Source: Campylobacter sp. LR291e
GTDB taxonomy: Bacteria; Campylobacterota; Campylobacteria; Campylobacterales; Campylobacteraceae
Length of the DNA: 64,000 nt
Direction: 5' to 3'
Assembly (NCBI RefSeq): GCF_008633915.1
Contig: NZ_VJNV01000035.1
Coordinates: forward strand, 62,001 to 126,000
Each line of letters starts with the position of its first letter. The stretch's first letter is position 1. The position numbers were made by a program, and so were the translations under genes. Positions 7,074-16,619 of the stretch are shown here, piece after piece. The notes beneath the pieces are model-generated. The model had not been told where the DNA came from. It was given only the letters and a program-made list of their open reading frames with translations, and searched no databases.

Positions 7074-9523
7074 AGCTTGTTATAAACGGCATAGAATGTA
7101 GCTTTGAAGATGGTGAATATATTTTAAATATAGCAAGACGAAACGATATTTTTATACCTGCAATTTGTTATTTAAGTGGTTGTAGTCCAACTTTAGCCTG
7201 TCGTATGTGTATGGTTGAAGCAGATGGAAAAAAAGTGTATTCTTGCAATACAAAAGCAAAAGATGGAATGGTTGTAGAAAGTAATTTAGAAAATTTATGG
7301 CAAGAAAGAAACGAGATTATGCAAGCATATTGCATAAATCACCCCTTACAATGTGGAGTTTGTGATAAAAGCGGGGAATGTGAGTTACAAAATTTCACAC
7401 ATAAGGCTAGGGTAAACGTACAAAATCAATGGATACAAGATACGCATAAACCACATAAAAAATGGGGCTTTATAAATTATGACCCAAGCCTTTGTATAGT
7501 GTGTGAAAGGTGCATTACAATTTGCAAAGATAATATAGGAGAAAGTGCCCTAAAAACTACATCTCGTGGTGGGGTTGCCCCTGATGCATCCTTTAAAGAA
7601 AGCATGGGTAAGGATGCCCTAGCTATTTGGACAAAATTTCAAAAAAGCTTGATTACTCCAAGTGCTGGCGATGTGCTTGATTGTTCATTTTGTGGAGAGT
7701 GTACTAGTGTTTGTCCAACGGGTGCTTTGATTGGGGCAAATTTTCAATATACTTCAAACGCATGGGAGTTAAAAAGAATACCTGCGTCTAATCCTCATTC
7801 TAGCGATTGTGAATTAATGTATTATGATATTAAACAAAGTGCTATTAATGATAATAATCCTAAAATTTATAGGGTTAGTAATGATTTTTCCTTTGCTACC
7901 TTAAATAAGGCTGCAAGATATGGCTTTGATACGCAAAATATTACCTTAAAGGATGAAAAAGCCTTTAAAAATTTAATAAATTTAATTGAAAACAAAGAAA
8001 TTCAAAGCATTAAATTTAATAGTTTTATCACAAATGAAGAAGCCTTAATCTTGCAAAATTTAAAGCAAAAATTTAACTTAAAGCTTGTAAATGATGAGGC
8101 ACTAGCTTATCAAAAATTTTTAACTTGCTTTTGTGACAATGCAGGTTTTATTTATAATGGTACAAGTAAGGACATTATAAAAAGTGATTTTATAATAGTA
8201 GCTGGCACGCTTTTAAGATATGATGCCCCAACCCTTAGTTATAAGGTAAATAATGCCCTTGTTATGAGTAAGGGGGCTGGTATTTACTTTCACCCACTTG
8301 AAGATAGTGGCGTGGCAAAGTATTCTAAGAATTTTTTAAGTTGTATTCATAGAGTGGGCGATGAAGAAAATATTTTATATTTTATACTTCAAAAATTTAG
8401 TTCTTATGAAAGCATAAAAGAAAAATTAAATGAATTTTATGAAGAAGTAGACAAAGAAATCGAAGAAGATATTAAAGAAGAGATTGAAGAAGAAGTAAGT
8501 AAGCAAAATGAAAATTGCGAAGAGATAAAAGAAATGGTTAAAAAAACTATTACAAAAAAGGTGAAAAAAACTATAAAGGTAAAAAATTCTATCTTTGCTA
8601 AAGCTTTAAATTTAGATGAAAATAAGCTTGATGACTTGCTTTTGAAAAAATCAAATTTTACCCTTATTATAGGTAGTGATTTTTATTTTTCTAAAAATGC
8701 CTTAAAACTTGCAAAACTAGCAGCCCTAGTACAAAGTACAACGCCTTTTAAGGTATTTTTAAACCCAACGCATACAAATACCTTAGGCGTTAGTTTGATT
8801 TGCGATTTAGATGAAAGCACTCAAGGTAAAATTCTAGGTTACAATGAAAAAGGCGATTTTAGCTTTTCTTATGAAGAAGGGGCAAATTTGGCAAGTTCAA
8901 GTTTAAACCAACAAGAAGGAAGCTTTGTAAATTACGATAAAAGGCTAGTCCCAACAAATGCAGCCCTTGAATTTAAGGGTTATTTTTTAAATGATTTAGC
9001 AAATGCCTTAGGTTTTGATGAAAAATATACCATTGATTATACAAAAAGACTTCCTACAAATAAGGGCTTTTTGCCTATAAATTTTGATGATTTAAGCAAT
9101 TTTTACGACAATGGTGGAGTAAATCACAGAGGCTATATTTTAAATTTAAAAAACTTTGAAAAAGAGGCAAAATTTGAATTTGAAATGCCAAATTTAGAAA
9201 ATAAAGAAGATAATACAGATGAAATTTTACTTTATAGTGCAAATCCTAGTTATCAATTTGGTAGATTTTCAAATAGGGCAAGTAGTATAAACGAGACTAT
9301 ATTTTTAGGACTTAGTGAAAGTTTAGCAAATGATTTAGGATTAAAAAACAAAGATTTAGTTAAATTAATAGTTAAAAATCATAGCTTAACGCTAAGTGTT
9401 CGCATTGATAAGGATTTAAAAAATGGTGCGTATTTGCCTTATTTTGATGATAAAATCGATACATTAAGCTTTTTTGATGAAAGATTTACAAAGGCAAAAA
9501 TAATAGGAGTAAATAATGAGTGA
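7070..9523 (+). CDS. nuoG: Complex I subunit G, iron-sulfur protein with charged insert
   Basis: The largest peripheral subunit (817 residues). The N-terminal [2Fe-2S] domain uses Cys33, Cys44, Cys47 and Cys59. A His/Cys [4Fe-4S] site follows in HPLQCGVCDKSGECELQ. Two CxxCxxCxxxC motifs (CIVCERCITIC and CSFCGECTSVCP) then bind further [4Fe-4S] clusters. The remainder is the molybdopterin-oxidoreductase-like domain without cofactor residues. Residues about 457-507 form an unusual insert: a Glu-rich half followed by a Lys-rich half. In this NADH-module-less complex, NuoG is probably the entry point for electrons from the donor protein. Confidence 0.95.
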   Translation: MKLVINGIECSFEDGEYILNIARRNDIFIPAICYLSGCSPTLACRMCMVEADGKKVYSCNTKAKDGMVVESNLENLWQERNEIMQAYCINHPLQCGVCDKSGECELQNFTHKARVNVQNQWIQDTHKPHKKWGFINYDPSLCIVCERCITICKDNIGESALKTTSRGGVAPDASFKESMGKDALAIWTKFQKSLITPSAGDVLDCSFCGECTSVCPTGALIGANFQYTSNAWELKRIPASNPHSSDCELMYYDIKQSAINDNNPKIYRVSNDFSFATLNKAARYGFDTQNITLKDEKAFKNLINLIENKEIQSIKFNSFITNEEALILQNLKQKFNLKLVNDEALAYQKFLTCFCDNAGFIYNGTSKDIIKSDFIIVAGTLLRYDAPTLSYKVNNALVMSKGAGIYFHPLEDSGVAKYSKNFLSCIHRVGDEENILYFILQKFSSYESIKEKLNEFYEEVDKEIEEDIKEEIEEEVSKQNENCEEIKEMVKKTITKKVKKTIKVKNSIFAKALNLDENKLDDLLLKKSNFTLIIGSDFYFSKNALKLAKLAALVQSTTPFKVFLNPTHTNTLGVSLICDLDESTQGKILGYNEKGDFSFSYEEGANLASSSLNQQEGSFVNYDKRLVPTNAALEFKGYFLNDLANALGFDEKYTIDYTKRLPTNKGFLPINFDDLSNFYDNGGVNHRGYILNLKNFEKEAKFEFEMPNLENKEDNTDEILLYSANPSYQFGRFSNRASSINETIFLGLSESLANDLGLKNKDLVKLIVKNHSLTLSVRIDKDLKNGAYLPYFDDKIDTLSFFDERFTKAKIIGVNNE

Positions 9524-10514
9524 ATTTGGTTTTTTTGCACTTGAAACTATAATAAAATGTATTATTGTAATAGCTATTTTTGCAACCCTAGCAGGACTTG
9601 CAACCTATGCAGAAAGAAAGGTTTTAGGATATTTTCAAAGAAGAATCGGTCCTGATATGGTAGGACCTTTCGGGCTTATCCAACTTGTAGCTGATATGAT
9701 AAAACTTTTCACAAAAGAAGATATAATCCCAACGAATTCACAAAAAATTATCTTTGCAATAGCCCCATTAATAGCTGCAATTTGTGCCTTTGTATCCTTA
9801 GCTGCCATTCCTATGCTACCTGAATTTACGCTTTTTGGACATACTATAAAGCCTATAATTGCTGATATAAATGTAGCTGTTCTTTTTGTAATAGGGACTT
9901 CTGGGCTTTGTTTTTACGCTACCTTTTTAGGAGGTATTGCTAGTAATAATAAATGGTCCATAATAGGTGGGGCAAGAGGTCTGGTATCTGTTATTTCTTA
10001 TGAAAGCGTTAGTGCTCTTGCTTTAATTGCTGTGATTATGCTGGTTGGTTCTTTTTCCTTGGTTGAAATTAGCAATTATCAAAAGGATGGAATTTTATCT
10101 TGGTTAATTTTTAAACAACCCCTAGCCTTTATACTTTTTGTTATAGCTATGTTTATAGAAACAAATAGAACTCCTCTTTGTTTAAGTGAAAATGAGGCTG
10201 ACATAGTTGCAGGTTATGGTACTGAGTATTCTGGTTTAAGATGGGGAATGTTTTTCATAGGAGAATATGCATCCATGATAGCAGGGGCGATTTTAATCAC
10301 CCTTTTATTTTTAGGAGGATATAACGATTTTTGGTTTATTCCTGGTTGGATTATGATAATACTTAAATCAAGCTTTATTTTCTTTTGGTATTTTTGGGCA
10401 AGGGCTGCCTTTCCACAACTTCGCCCCGACCAAGTAATGAAAATGTGTTATTTAATCTTAATACCTTTGGCTGTTTTAAATTTACTTTTCACAGCCTTAG
10501 CTATTTTGATATAA
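9516..10514 (+). CDS. nuoH: Complex I subunit H
   Basis: Membrane subunit at the junction of the two arms, forming part of the quinone chamber. It has 332 residues and eight hydrophobic segments. Signature loops are [20 protein letters not shown] (residues 27-46), the long acidic loop with [20 protein letters not shown] and the ending RPDQVMK. It overlaps nuoG by 8 nt. Confidence 0.97.
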   Translation: MSEFGFFALETIIKCIIVIAIFATLAGLATYAERKVLGYFQRRIGPDMVGPFGLIQLVADMIKLFTKEDIIPTNSQKIIFAIAPLIAAICAFVSLAAIPMLPEFTLFGHTIKPIIADINVAVLFVIGTSGLCFYATFLGGIASNNKWSIIGGARGLVSVISYESVSALALIAVIMLVGSFSLVEISNYQKDGILSWLIFKQPLAFILFVIAMFIETNRTPLCLSENEADIVAGYGTEYSGLRWGMFFIGEYASMIAGAILITLLFLGGYNDFWFIPGWIMIILKSSFIFFWYFWARAAFPQLRPDQVMKMCYLILIPLAVLNLLFTALAILI

Positions 10515-10524
10515 GGAAAGTATA

Positions 10525-11130
10525 ATGAAAAATTATTTTATAGTAGATGAAAAAAGGAAAAATCCAAATACAACTTGGCAAAAAATTTCACAATGCTTAA
10601 TTCGTTGCGTTAAATTAGAATTATTCGTAGGTCTTTATGTAATGATGAGAGAATTACTTAAAAAAGGAAATTCAGCTACCATTAAATACCCACTTGAAAT
10701 GGTAGAACTTGACAATAGATACAGGGCCGTTCATCGTTTAATGCGTTTTATTGAAAGTGAAAATGAAAGGTGTATAGGTTGTGGGCTTTGTGAGAAAATT
10801 TGTATAAGCAATTGCATTAGAATGGAAACTTCATTAGGTAAAGATGGTAGAAAAAAGGTAAATAATTATAGTATAAATTTGGGTCGTTGTATATATTGTG
10901 GCTTTTGTGCAGAGGTTTGCCCTGAGTTAGCCATTGTTCATGGTACTGAGATTGAAAATGCGGCCGAGCAAAGATCTTATTATGGTTTTAAGGAAGATTT
11001 TTTAACCCCACTTGATAATTTAAAAAACCAAGTTGAATTTCAAGGGGCAGGTAGTTTAAGAAGTGATGCAGATAATTTTGTTAAAAAAACGCCAAATTAT
11101 TATGATGCGATAAAGGAAAAAGAATGTTAG
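10525..11130 (+). CDS. nuoI: Complex I subunit I, 2[4Fe-4S] ferredoxin-type
   Basis: Relays electrons between NuoG and NuoB. Two cluster motifs are present: [15 protein letters not shown] near residue 90 and [13 protein letters not shown] near residue 130. The 201-residue protein has the usual amphipathic N-terminus. It is preceded by GGAAAG in a 10-nt gap after nuoH, the only real gap in the operon, and overlaps nuoJ by 7 nt. Confidence 0.97.
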   Translation: MKNYFIVDEKRKNPNTTWQKISQCLIRCVKLELFVGLYVMMRELLKKGNSATIKYPLEMVELDNRYRAVHRLMRFIESENERCIGCGLCEKICISNCIRMETSLGKDGRKKVNNYSINLGRCIYCGFCAEVCPELAIVHGTEIENAAEQRSYYGFKEDFLTPLDNLKNQVEFQGAGSLRSDADNFVKKTPNYYDAIKEKEC

Positions 11131-11642
11131 AAGAATTAAGTTTTTATTTTTTTACCATAATAACCCTAGGCTTTTTCTTAATATCAGTGTTTAGTAAAAA
11201 TATGCTTTACGCCCTATCTTCTTTAGCTGGTGGCATGGTGTTTTTATCTAGTTTTTATTTTTTACTTGATGCTGAATTTTTAGGAGTAATTCAAATCATT
11301 GTTTATAGTGGGGCAGTTTTAGGACTTTACAGCTTTGCTATGATGTTTTTTGATGCTTCAAAAAATTTAAAAGAAAAATTAAGTTCAAAATTTACAATCT
11401 CTATTTTAATTATTTTAAGTGCTATCTTGCTACTTGCTATTATACAAGGCTTTAATCCTCAAGGTTTAAATGCAAATTTAACCCTAATTGATGAAAATAT
11501 CTTTGATTTTAATAAACAGCTTGGCTTAGCTATTTTTTCAAAATACCTTTTAGCCTTTGAATTTATAGCAATCTTGCTTTTAATAGCCCTAGTTTGTGCT
11601 ATTGTACTAACTCATAAAGAACTTATTAAGGATAAAAAATAA
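11124..11642 (+). CDS. nuoJ: Complex I subunit J
   Basis: Membrane-arm subunit of 172 residues with five hydrophobic helices, including the conserved third helix [20 protein letters not shown] that contains the pi-bulge region important in coupling. Its stop shares one nucleotide with the nuoK start. Confidence 0.96.
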   Translation: MLEELSFYFFTIITLGFFLISVFSKNMLYALSSLAGGMVFLSSFYFLLDAEFLGVIQIIVYSGAVLGLYSFAMMFFDASKNLKEKLSSKFTISILIILSAILLLAIIQGFNPQGLNANLTLIDENIFDFNKQLGLAIFSKYLLAFEFIAILLLIALVCAIVLTHKELIKDKK

Positions 11643-11938
11643 TGATAGAAAAATACTTCATACTAGCATTTTTAATGTTTATAATAGGCTTAATAGGCAT
11701 TTTAAAAAGACAAAATTTAATCATGCTTTTTATATCAAGTGAAATTTTATTAAATAGTGCAAATTTAGCCCTTGTAGCAGGGTCTAAGTTGCATTCTGAT
11801 TTAAATGGACAAGCCTTTGCTTTGTTTGTCATGGGTGTAGCAGCTTGTGAGGTAGCAATTGGCGTAGCCTTATGCGTACTTTGGTATAGAAAAACTGGTA
11901 CCTTAGAACTTTCAAGTCTAAAAGAAGTGGAGGCATAA
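11642..11938 (+). CDS. nuoK: Complex I subunit K
   Basis: An MrpC-like small membrane subunit (98 residues) with three transmembrane helices. It carries the two buried glutamates of the proton path: one in SSEILLNSANL and one in VAACEVAIGVAL. Confidence 0.97.
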   Translation: MIEKYFILAFLMFIIGLIGILKRQNLIMLFISSEILLNSANLALVAGSKLHSDLNGQAFALFVMGVAACEVAIGVALCVLWYRKTGTLELSSLKEVEA

Positions 11939-11939
11939 A

Positions 11940-13736
11940 ATGCAAAATTTAGTCTTAATTGCCTTATTTGCACCCTTTATATCTTTTTTATTAGCAGGGA
12001 CTTTTTCCTTTGCTAAAAAAAGTATTGTGCTTGGCTTTGTATGTTCTTTGTTAATAAGTCTAAGTGCGTTATGTTCTATAATTTTATTATTTATGGGGCA
12101 AAATTTTAATATTGAATTTATAGAATGGATAGGACTTATAAATCTTTCTTTTGGTTTTAATATAGATACTATAAGCCTTGTTATGATGAGCGTTGTTGGG
12201 GTTGTTGCAAGTTGCGTTCATTTTTATAGTATTTTTTATATGGCAGGTGATGAGAAATTTAATAAATTCTTTTCCTTTTTAGGACTTTTCGTATTTTCAA
12301 TGCTATTTTTGGTAATGAGTGATAATTTCTTGGGGCTTTTTGTAGGCTGGGAAGGCGTTGGGCTTTGTTCTTGGTTATTAATTGGCTTTTGGTATCAAAA
12401 CAATACCTATTCTTTTGCTGCAAATGAAGCCTTTATTATGAATAGAATGGCTGATTTAGGTATGTTACTTGGCATTTTTTGGCTTTATTTACAAACTGGA
12501 AGTTTAAAATTTAACGAGGTCTTTGCTAATATTTCAAGCTTTGACCACACTTCTTTAATCTTAATTGCAAGTTGCCTTTTTATAGGAGCTATGGGAAAAT
12601 CAGCCCAATTTCCTTTTCACACTTGGTTAGCCGATGCCATGGCAGGTCCTACCCCTGTTTCTGCATTAATTCACGCTGCTACCATGGTAACTGCAGGAGT
12701 TTACTTGGTAATTAGGGCAAGTGCAATTTATGATTTAGTCTTTGAAGTAAGCTATTTTATAGCCATACTTGGTACCTTTGTAGCCTTATTTGCTGCTTCT
12801 ATGGCACTTGTAGCAAAGGATTTAAAAAGAATTATTGCATATTCTACCCTTTCGCAACTTGGCTATATGTTTGTAGCAGCTGGTCTTGGGGCTTACTCAA
12901 TAGCACTTTTTCACCTTGCAACTCATGCCTTTTTCAAGGCCCTTTTATTCTTAGGGGCTGGAAATGTTATGCATGCTATAGATAATGAATTAAATATTAA
13001 AAAAATGGGTGGACTTTATAAAAGCATGAAAATAACAGCTATTTTTATGTGTTTGGGTTCATTAGCTTTGGCTGGAATTTATCCTTTTGCTGGATTTTTC
13101 TCAAAGGATTTAATTATGGACTATGCCTTTATTAGCCACAATCACGGGCTATTTTTAGGGCTTTTAATAGCTACTTTTTTAACTGCCTTTTATAGTTTTA
13201 GATTATTAATGCTAGTATTTTTCACACCAGCTCGACATTTTAATCACGCACACGAAGCAAGTAAACTAGCAATTTTAGCAATGTCTCCCTTAATGATTTT
13301 AGCTTGTATAATGGGCTTTTTTGAACACCAATTTTTTAACTTTGTAAGTATTGATTTACCTTTTATAGATGCCAAAAATACCTTAGTTATAATACTTGCC
13401 CTTAGTGTTACCTTGCTAGGAATTCTTTTTGCAATCCTAGCTTATAGAAATAACTGGTTTAAACCTAGTTTAGAAAAAAGGTGGTTTTATAAAATTTTAG
13501 CTAATGATTATTTTATTCCAAAATTATATCATCAATACTTTGTTACTAAATTTTCAAGCTTGTGCGTACTTTTAAAAGACTTTGACATACAAGTAATTGA
13601 TAACTTTGTCCAAGGCATAGCAAATTCTTTTATGAAAACTTCTCAAAGTTTAATCATGCCAAATAATTTAAATTTAATGCTTAAATTTATAGTTCTTGCC
13701 TTTGTGCTTTTACTTTTGATAGTGTGGGGTATTTAA
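11940..13736 (+). CDS. nuoL: Complex I subunit L, antiporter-like proton channel
   Basis: Distal membrane-arm subunit of 598 residues with about 16 helices, the last ones forming the lateral helix region. Conserved features are GWEGVGLCSWLLIGFWY (key Glu), the FHTWLADAMAGPTPVSALIHAATMV-type core with its broken helix and Lys, and the second half-channel beginning IIAYSTLSQLGYM. It starts one base after nuoK. Confidence 0.97.
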   Translation: MQNLVLIALFAPFISFLLAGTFSFAKKSIVLGFVCSLLISLSALCSIILLFMGQNFNIEFIEWIGLINLSFGFNIDTISLVMMSVVGVVASCVHFYSIFYMAGDEKFNKFFSFLGLFVFSMLFLVMSDNFLGLFVGWEGVGLCSWLLIGFWYQNNTYSFAANEAFIMNRMADLGMLLGIFWLYLQTGSLKFNEVFANISSFDHTSLILIASCLFIGAMGKSAQFPFHTWLADAMAGPTPVSALIHAATMVTAGVYLVIRASAIYDLVFEVSYFIAILGTFVALFAASMALVAKDLKRIIAYSTLSQLGYMFVAAGLGAYSIALFHLATHAFFKALLFLGAGNVMHAIDNELNIKKMGGLYKSMKITAIFMCLGSLALAGIYPFAGFFSKDLIMDYAFISHNHGLFLGLLIATFLTAFYSFRLLMLVFFTPARHFNHAHEASKLAILAMSPLMILACIMGFFEHQFFNFVSIDLPFIDAKNTLVIILALSVTLLGILFAILAYRNNWFKPSLEKRWFYKILANDYFIPKLYHQYFVTKFSSLCVLLKDFDIQVIDNFVQGIANSFMKTSQSLIMPNNLNLMLKFIVLAFVLLLLIVWGI

Positions 13737-15221
13737 ATGCTTAATTATTTAATATTTTTTCCTTTAATCGTAGCCTTTGTTGTACTTTGTTTAAATCGTG
13801 GTGGAGTAAAATTTTTTAGCGTTCTTGCTTCTTTAATGATTTTAGGCTTAAACTTAAAAATTTTTTATGATTACTTAGTCTTTGAAAATAGCTTTGAATT
13901 TAAACTACCTTTTAAGCTTTTAAATTTTTTCAGCTACCATATAGGCGTTGATAGTATAGCCTTAAGTTTAATGATACTTTGTTCTTTAATGATTTTTTTA
14001 GCCTTTATTTTTTTAAAGGTAGAACAAAAATCAATGGTAGCAGCTATTTTCTTTTTAGAATTTGCCATTATGGGACTATTTAGCTCCCTTGATGCCTTGC
14101 TTTTTTATATATTCTGGGAATTTTCACTTTTACCACTTATTTTTATAATAGGCGTTTATGGAAAAGAATATATTATAGGCTTGAAATTTTTTATTTATGC
14201 CTTTGCAGGTTCGATATTAATGCTTGTTTCTATGGTTTATTTAGCCTATTTAAATTATCAATTATTAGGAATTTGGACCTTTGATATTGAAATTTGGAAA
14301 AATAATGTCTCAGCAGCAAGTTTTACCCAGCAATTAATCCTTTTTTGTGCCTTTTTCTTTGCCTTTGCCATTAAAGCCCCACTTTTTCCAGTTCACACCT
14401 GGGCTCCAAAGGTTTATGCAAATTCACCTATTTTAGTATCTGTAATGCTAGTAGCCTTTAAAATGTCGCCCTTTGGCTTTTTGCGTTTTTGCTTACCACT
14501 TTTTCCCGATGCAAGTGTGTATTTTTTGCCTATGATTGCGTCTTTTTGCATATTAAGCATTTTATACACAGCCTTCATAGCCTTTAAGGCTGATGATTTA
14601 AGGGAATTAATCGCTTATAGTTCTATCTCTCACCTTGGCATTATGGTACTTGGAATTTTTTCCTTTAATACCATAGGAATTAGTGGTTCAATTTTTTATA
14701 TGTTTGCACATGGCATTGTAACCGCAGCCCTATTTTTACTAGCACAAAGCCTTTATGAAAGATACAATACAACAAGCCTTGATAAACTTCACTCACTAGC
14801 TCAAAAAGCCCCACTTTTTACACTTTTCTTTGCTATTATGAGTTTTGCAAGTATATCCTTACCTATTACTATAAATTTCGTTGGCGAGTTTTTGGTGCTT
14901 TTAGGTATAGCAAAACTACATATAATTTATGGACTTTTTGCTGGATTAATAGTAATCTTAGGTGCCATTTATATGCTTTATGTATTGAGAAAAATTTGTT
15001 TTATGCAAGAAAAATCAAGCTTAATAAATTTTAGCTTACACTCAAGAGAAATCATAGCCTTAATCCCTATGGTTTGTCTTGTTTTTTATCTAGGAATTAG
15101 CCCAAAAGTACTTTTATACCCTATTGAAAAAGATGTTGATAAAATCTTAGAAGTTATGAATATCAGGGCTGTTGAACAAGATACTATAAATTTTTTACAT
15201 GCGTTAGGAGCTAGTAAATGA
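13737..15221 (+). CDS. nuoM: Complex I subunit M, antiporter-like proton channel
   Basis: A 494-residue antiporter-like subunit. Motifs are FWEFSLLPLIFIIGVYG with the functional Glu, PLFPVHTWAPKVYANSPI in the first broken helix, and LIAYSSISHLGIMVLG. Directly adjacent to nuoL (no gap) and overlapping nuoN by 4 nt. Confidence 0.97.
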   Translation: MLNYLIFFPLIVAFVVLCLNRGGVKFFSVLASLMILGLNLKIFYDYLVFENSFEFKLPFKLLNFFSYHIGVDSIALSLMILCSLMIFLAFIFLKVEQKSMVAAIFFLEFAIMGLFSSLDALLFYIFWEFSLLPLIFIIGVYGKEYIIGLKFFIYAFAGSILMLVSMVYLAYLNYQLLGIWTFDIEIWKNNVSAASFTQQLILFCAFFFAFAIKAPLFPVHTWAPKVYANSPILVSVMLVAFKMSPFGFLRFCLPLFPDASVYFLPMIASFCILSILYTAFIAFKADDLRELIAYSSISHLGIMVLGIFSFNTIGISGSIFYMFAHGIVTAALFLLAQSLYERYNTTSLDKLHSLAQKAPLFTLFFAIMSFASISLPITINFVGEFLVLLGIAKLHIIYGLFAGLIVILGAIYMLYVLRKICFMQEKSSLINFSLHSREIIALIPMVCLVFYLGISPKVLLYPIEKDVDKILEVMNIRAVEQDTINFLHALGASK

Positions 15222-16600
15222 ATGAATTATTAAATTTACAAGAATTAAATCTAAGTCTAGCTTACCCTTTTTTATTTTTAATTGCAGTAGCTAGCATACT
15301 TTTACTTTGTGCTTGTTTTTATAAATTTCATAGAAGTTTTTATATAAGTGTAAGTGCCTTATCCTTGCTAGTTAGCTTTTTATTAATGCTTTCAAATGTA
15401 AATGACCAAGGCTTTGAGGCAAAGGCCTTTTTAGGTACCTTAAATAATGATTTAATAGCCTTTTGTGCAAGTAGCATTATATTAATTTTTTCATTTTTAT
15501 ATATTTTAATGCAAAAAGAAGAAAATCAAGGCGAATTTTATGCCTTATTTTTATTTATGAGTGCTTCTTTTTTATTAATGGTATCAAGTTCAAATTTAGC
15601 CTTAATCTTTATAGGCCTTGAAAGTTCTTCTCTTGCACTTTATACCTTAATAGCCATGAGAAGCACAAATAATGCTATAAGTTCAGCCATTAAATATTTT
15701 AGTGTTGCAGCCGTTGGTTCTGGCTTTTTTGTAATGGCAGTAGCCCTATTTTATGCAAGAAGTGCTAGTTTAGATTTAGCTGTTTTGTTGCAAAATTCCA
15801 CAAAGGACGTTTGGCTTTTAGGTGCTGGGGTGTTAATCTTTATCTTATGTGCTATAAAGCTTTCATTAGTACCTTTTCATTTTTGGTTAAGAGATGTGTA
15901 TTATGCTTCACATGCTAATTTAGTAGCCTTTATTTCAGTTGTTCCAAAAATAGCAATGCTAGCTGTAATCGTTCGTTTGTTTGATTATTTAAAAAATACA
16001 GGCTTTGAACTTCCTATATTAATACTAGCTTGTTTTTCTATGCTTATGGGAGCAATCGGGGCAATTTCTCAAAAAGATATTAAAAAAATGTTTGCATATA
16101 GTTCTATAGTGCATTCTTCTTTTATAGTAACTGCTATAGTGCCACTGCTTACCCCTGCTAAAAATATACTTGAATTTAGCTTATTGCCAGTTTTTGGGTA
16201 TTGGACTCTTTTTGGCTTTGCAAATTATGGGGCATTTTTGATTTTAAGCACCTTAAAAGATAGCAATTATAGTTCTTTAAATGGACTTTTAGCAAAAAAA
16301 CCATTAACCGGCTTTTGCCTTGGAACTTGTGCACTTTCTTTAGCTGGAATTCCTCCATTTGGCGTATTTTGGGGTAAATTTATGGTTTTAGTTGCTACTA
16401 TTACCAGTGGTTATTGGTTTGTAGCAATTATAATAGCATTAAGTTCAGTTATTATCTTATATGCTTATCTTAAATTAATCATTCACGCCTTATTTATCAA
16501 AGGAGAAACAAGCCCTATGCAAAAACTAGATTTAAAGCAAAATTTGATTTTAAGTCTTTGCGTTTGTGCTGGAATTTTTGCTGTTATTTCTATGTTGTAA
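15218..16600 (+). CDS. nuoN: Complex I subunit N, antiporter-like proton channel
   Basis: Last complex I gene, 460 residues, about 14 helices. FIGLESSSLALYTLIAM carries the conserved Glu, SLVPFHFWLRDVYYASHANL is the broken-helix region and MFAYSSIVHSSFI the second repeat. It completes a membrane arm A, H, J, K, L, M, N, so the proton-pumping part is intact although the NADH module is missing. Confidence 0.97.
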   Translation: MNELLNLQELNLSLAYPFLFLIAVASILLLCACFYKFHRSFYISVSALSLLVSFLLMLSNVNDQGFEAKAFLGTLNNDLIAFCASSIILIFSFLYILMQKEENQGEFYALFLFMSASFLLMVSSSNLALIFIGLESSSLALYTLIAMRSTNNAISSAIKYFSVAAVGSGFFVMAVALFYARSASLDLAVLLQNSTKDVWLLGAGVLIFILCAIKLSLVPFHFWLRDVYYASHANLVAFISVVPKIAMLAVIVRLFDYLKNTGFELPILILACFSMLMGAIGAISQKDIKKMFAYSSIVHSSFIVTAIVPLLTPAKNILEFSLLPVFGYWTLFGFANYGAFLILSTLKDSNYSSLNGLLAKKPLTGFCLGTCALSLAGIPPFGVFWGKFMVLVATITSGYWFVAIIIALSSVIILYAYLKLIIHALFIKGETSPMQKLDLKQNLILSLCVCAGIFAVISML

Positions 16601-16608
16601 GTTTATGA

Positions 16609-16614
16609 TATAAT
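16609..16614 (+). promoter_or_regulatory. Extended -10 box immediately upstream of pflA
   Basis: TGATATAAT contains a perfect TATAAT (16609-16614) with an upstream TG, ending only five bases before the pflA ATG. A transcript started here would begin at or within a base of the ATG, giving a leaderless mRNA. No ribosome binding site is visible. Confidence 0.55.
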
Positions 16615-16619
16615 AACAT

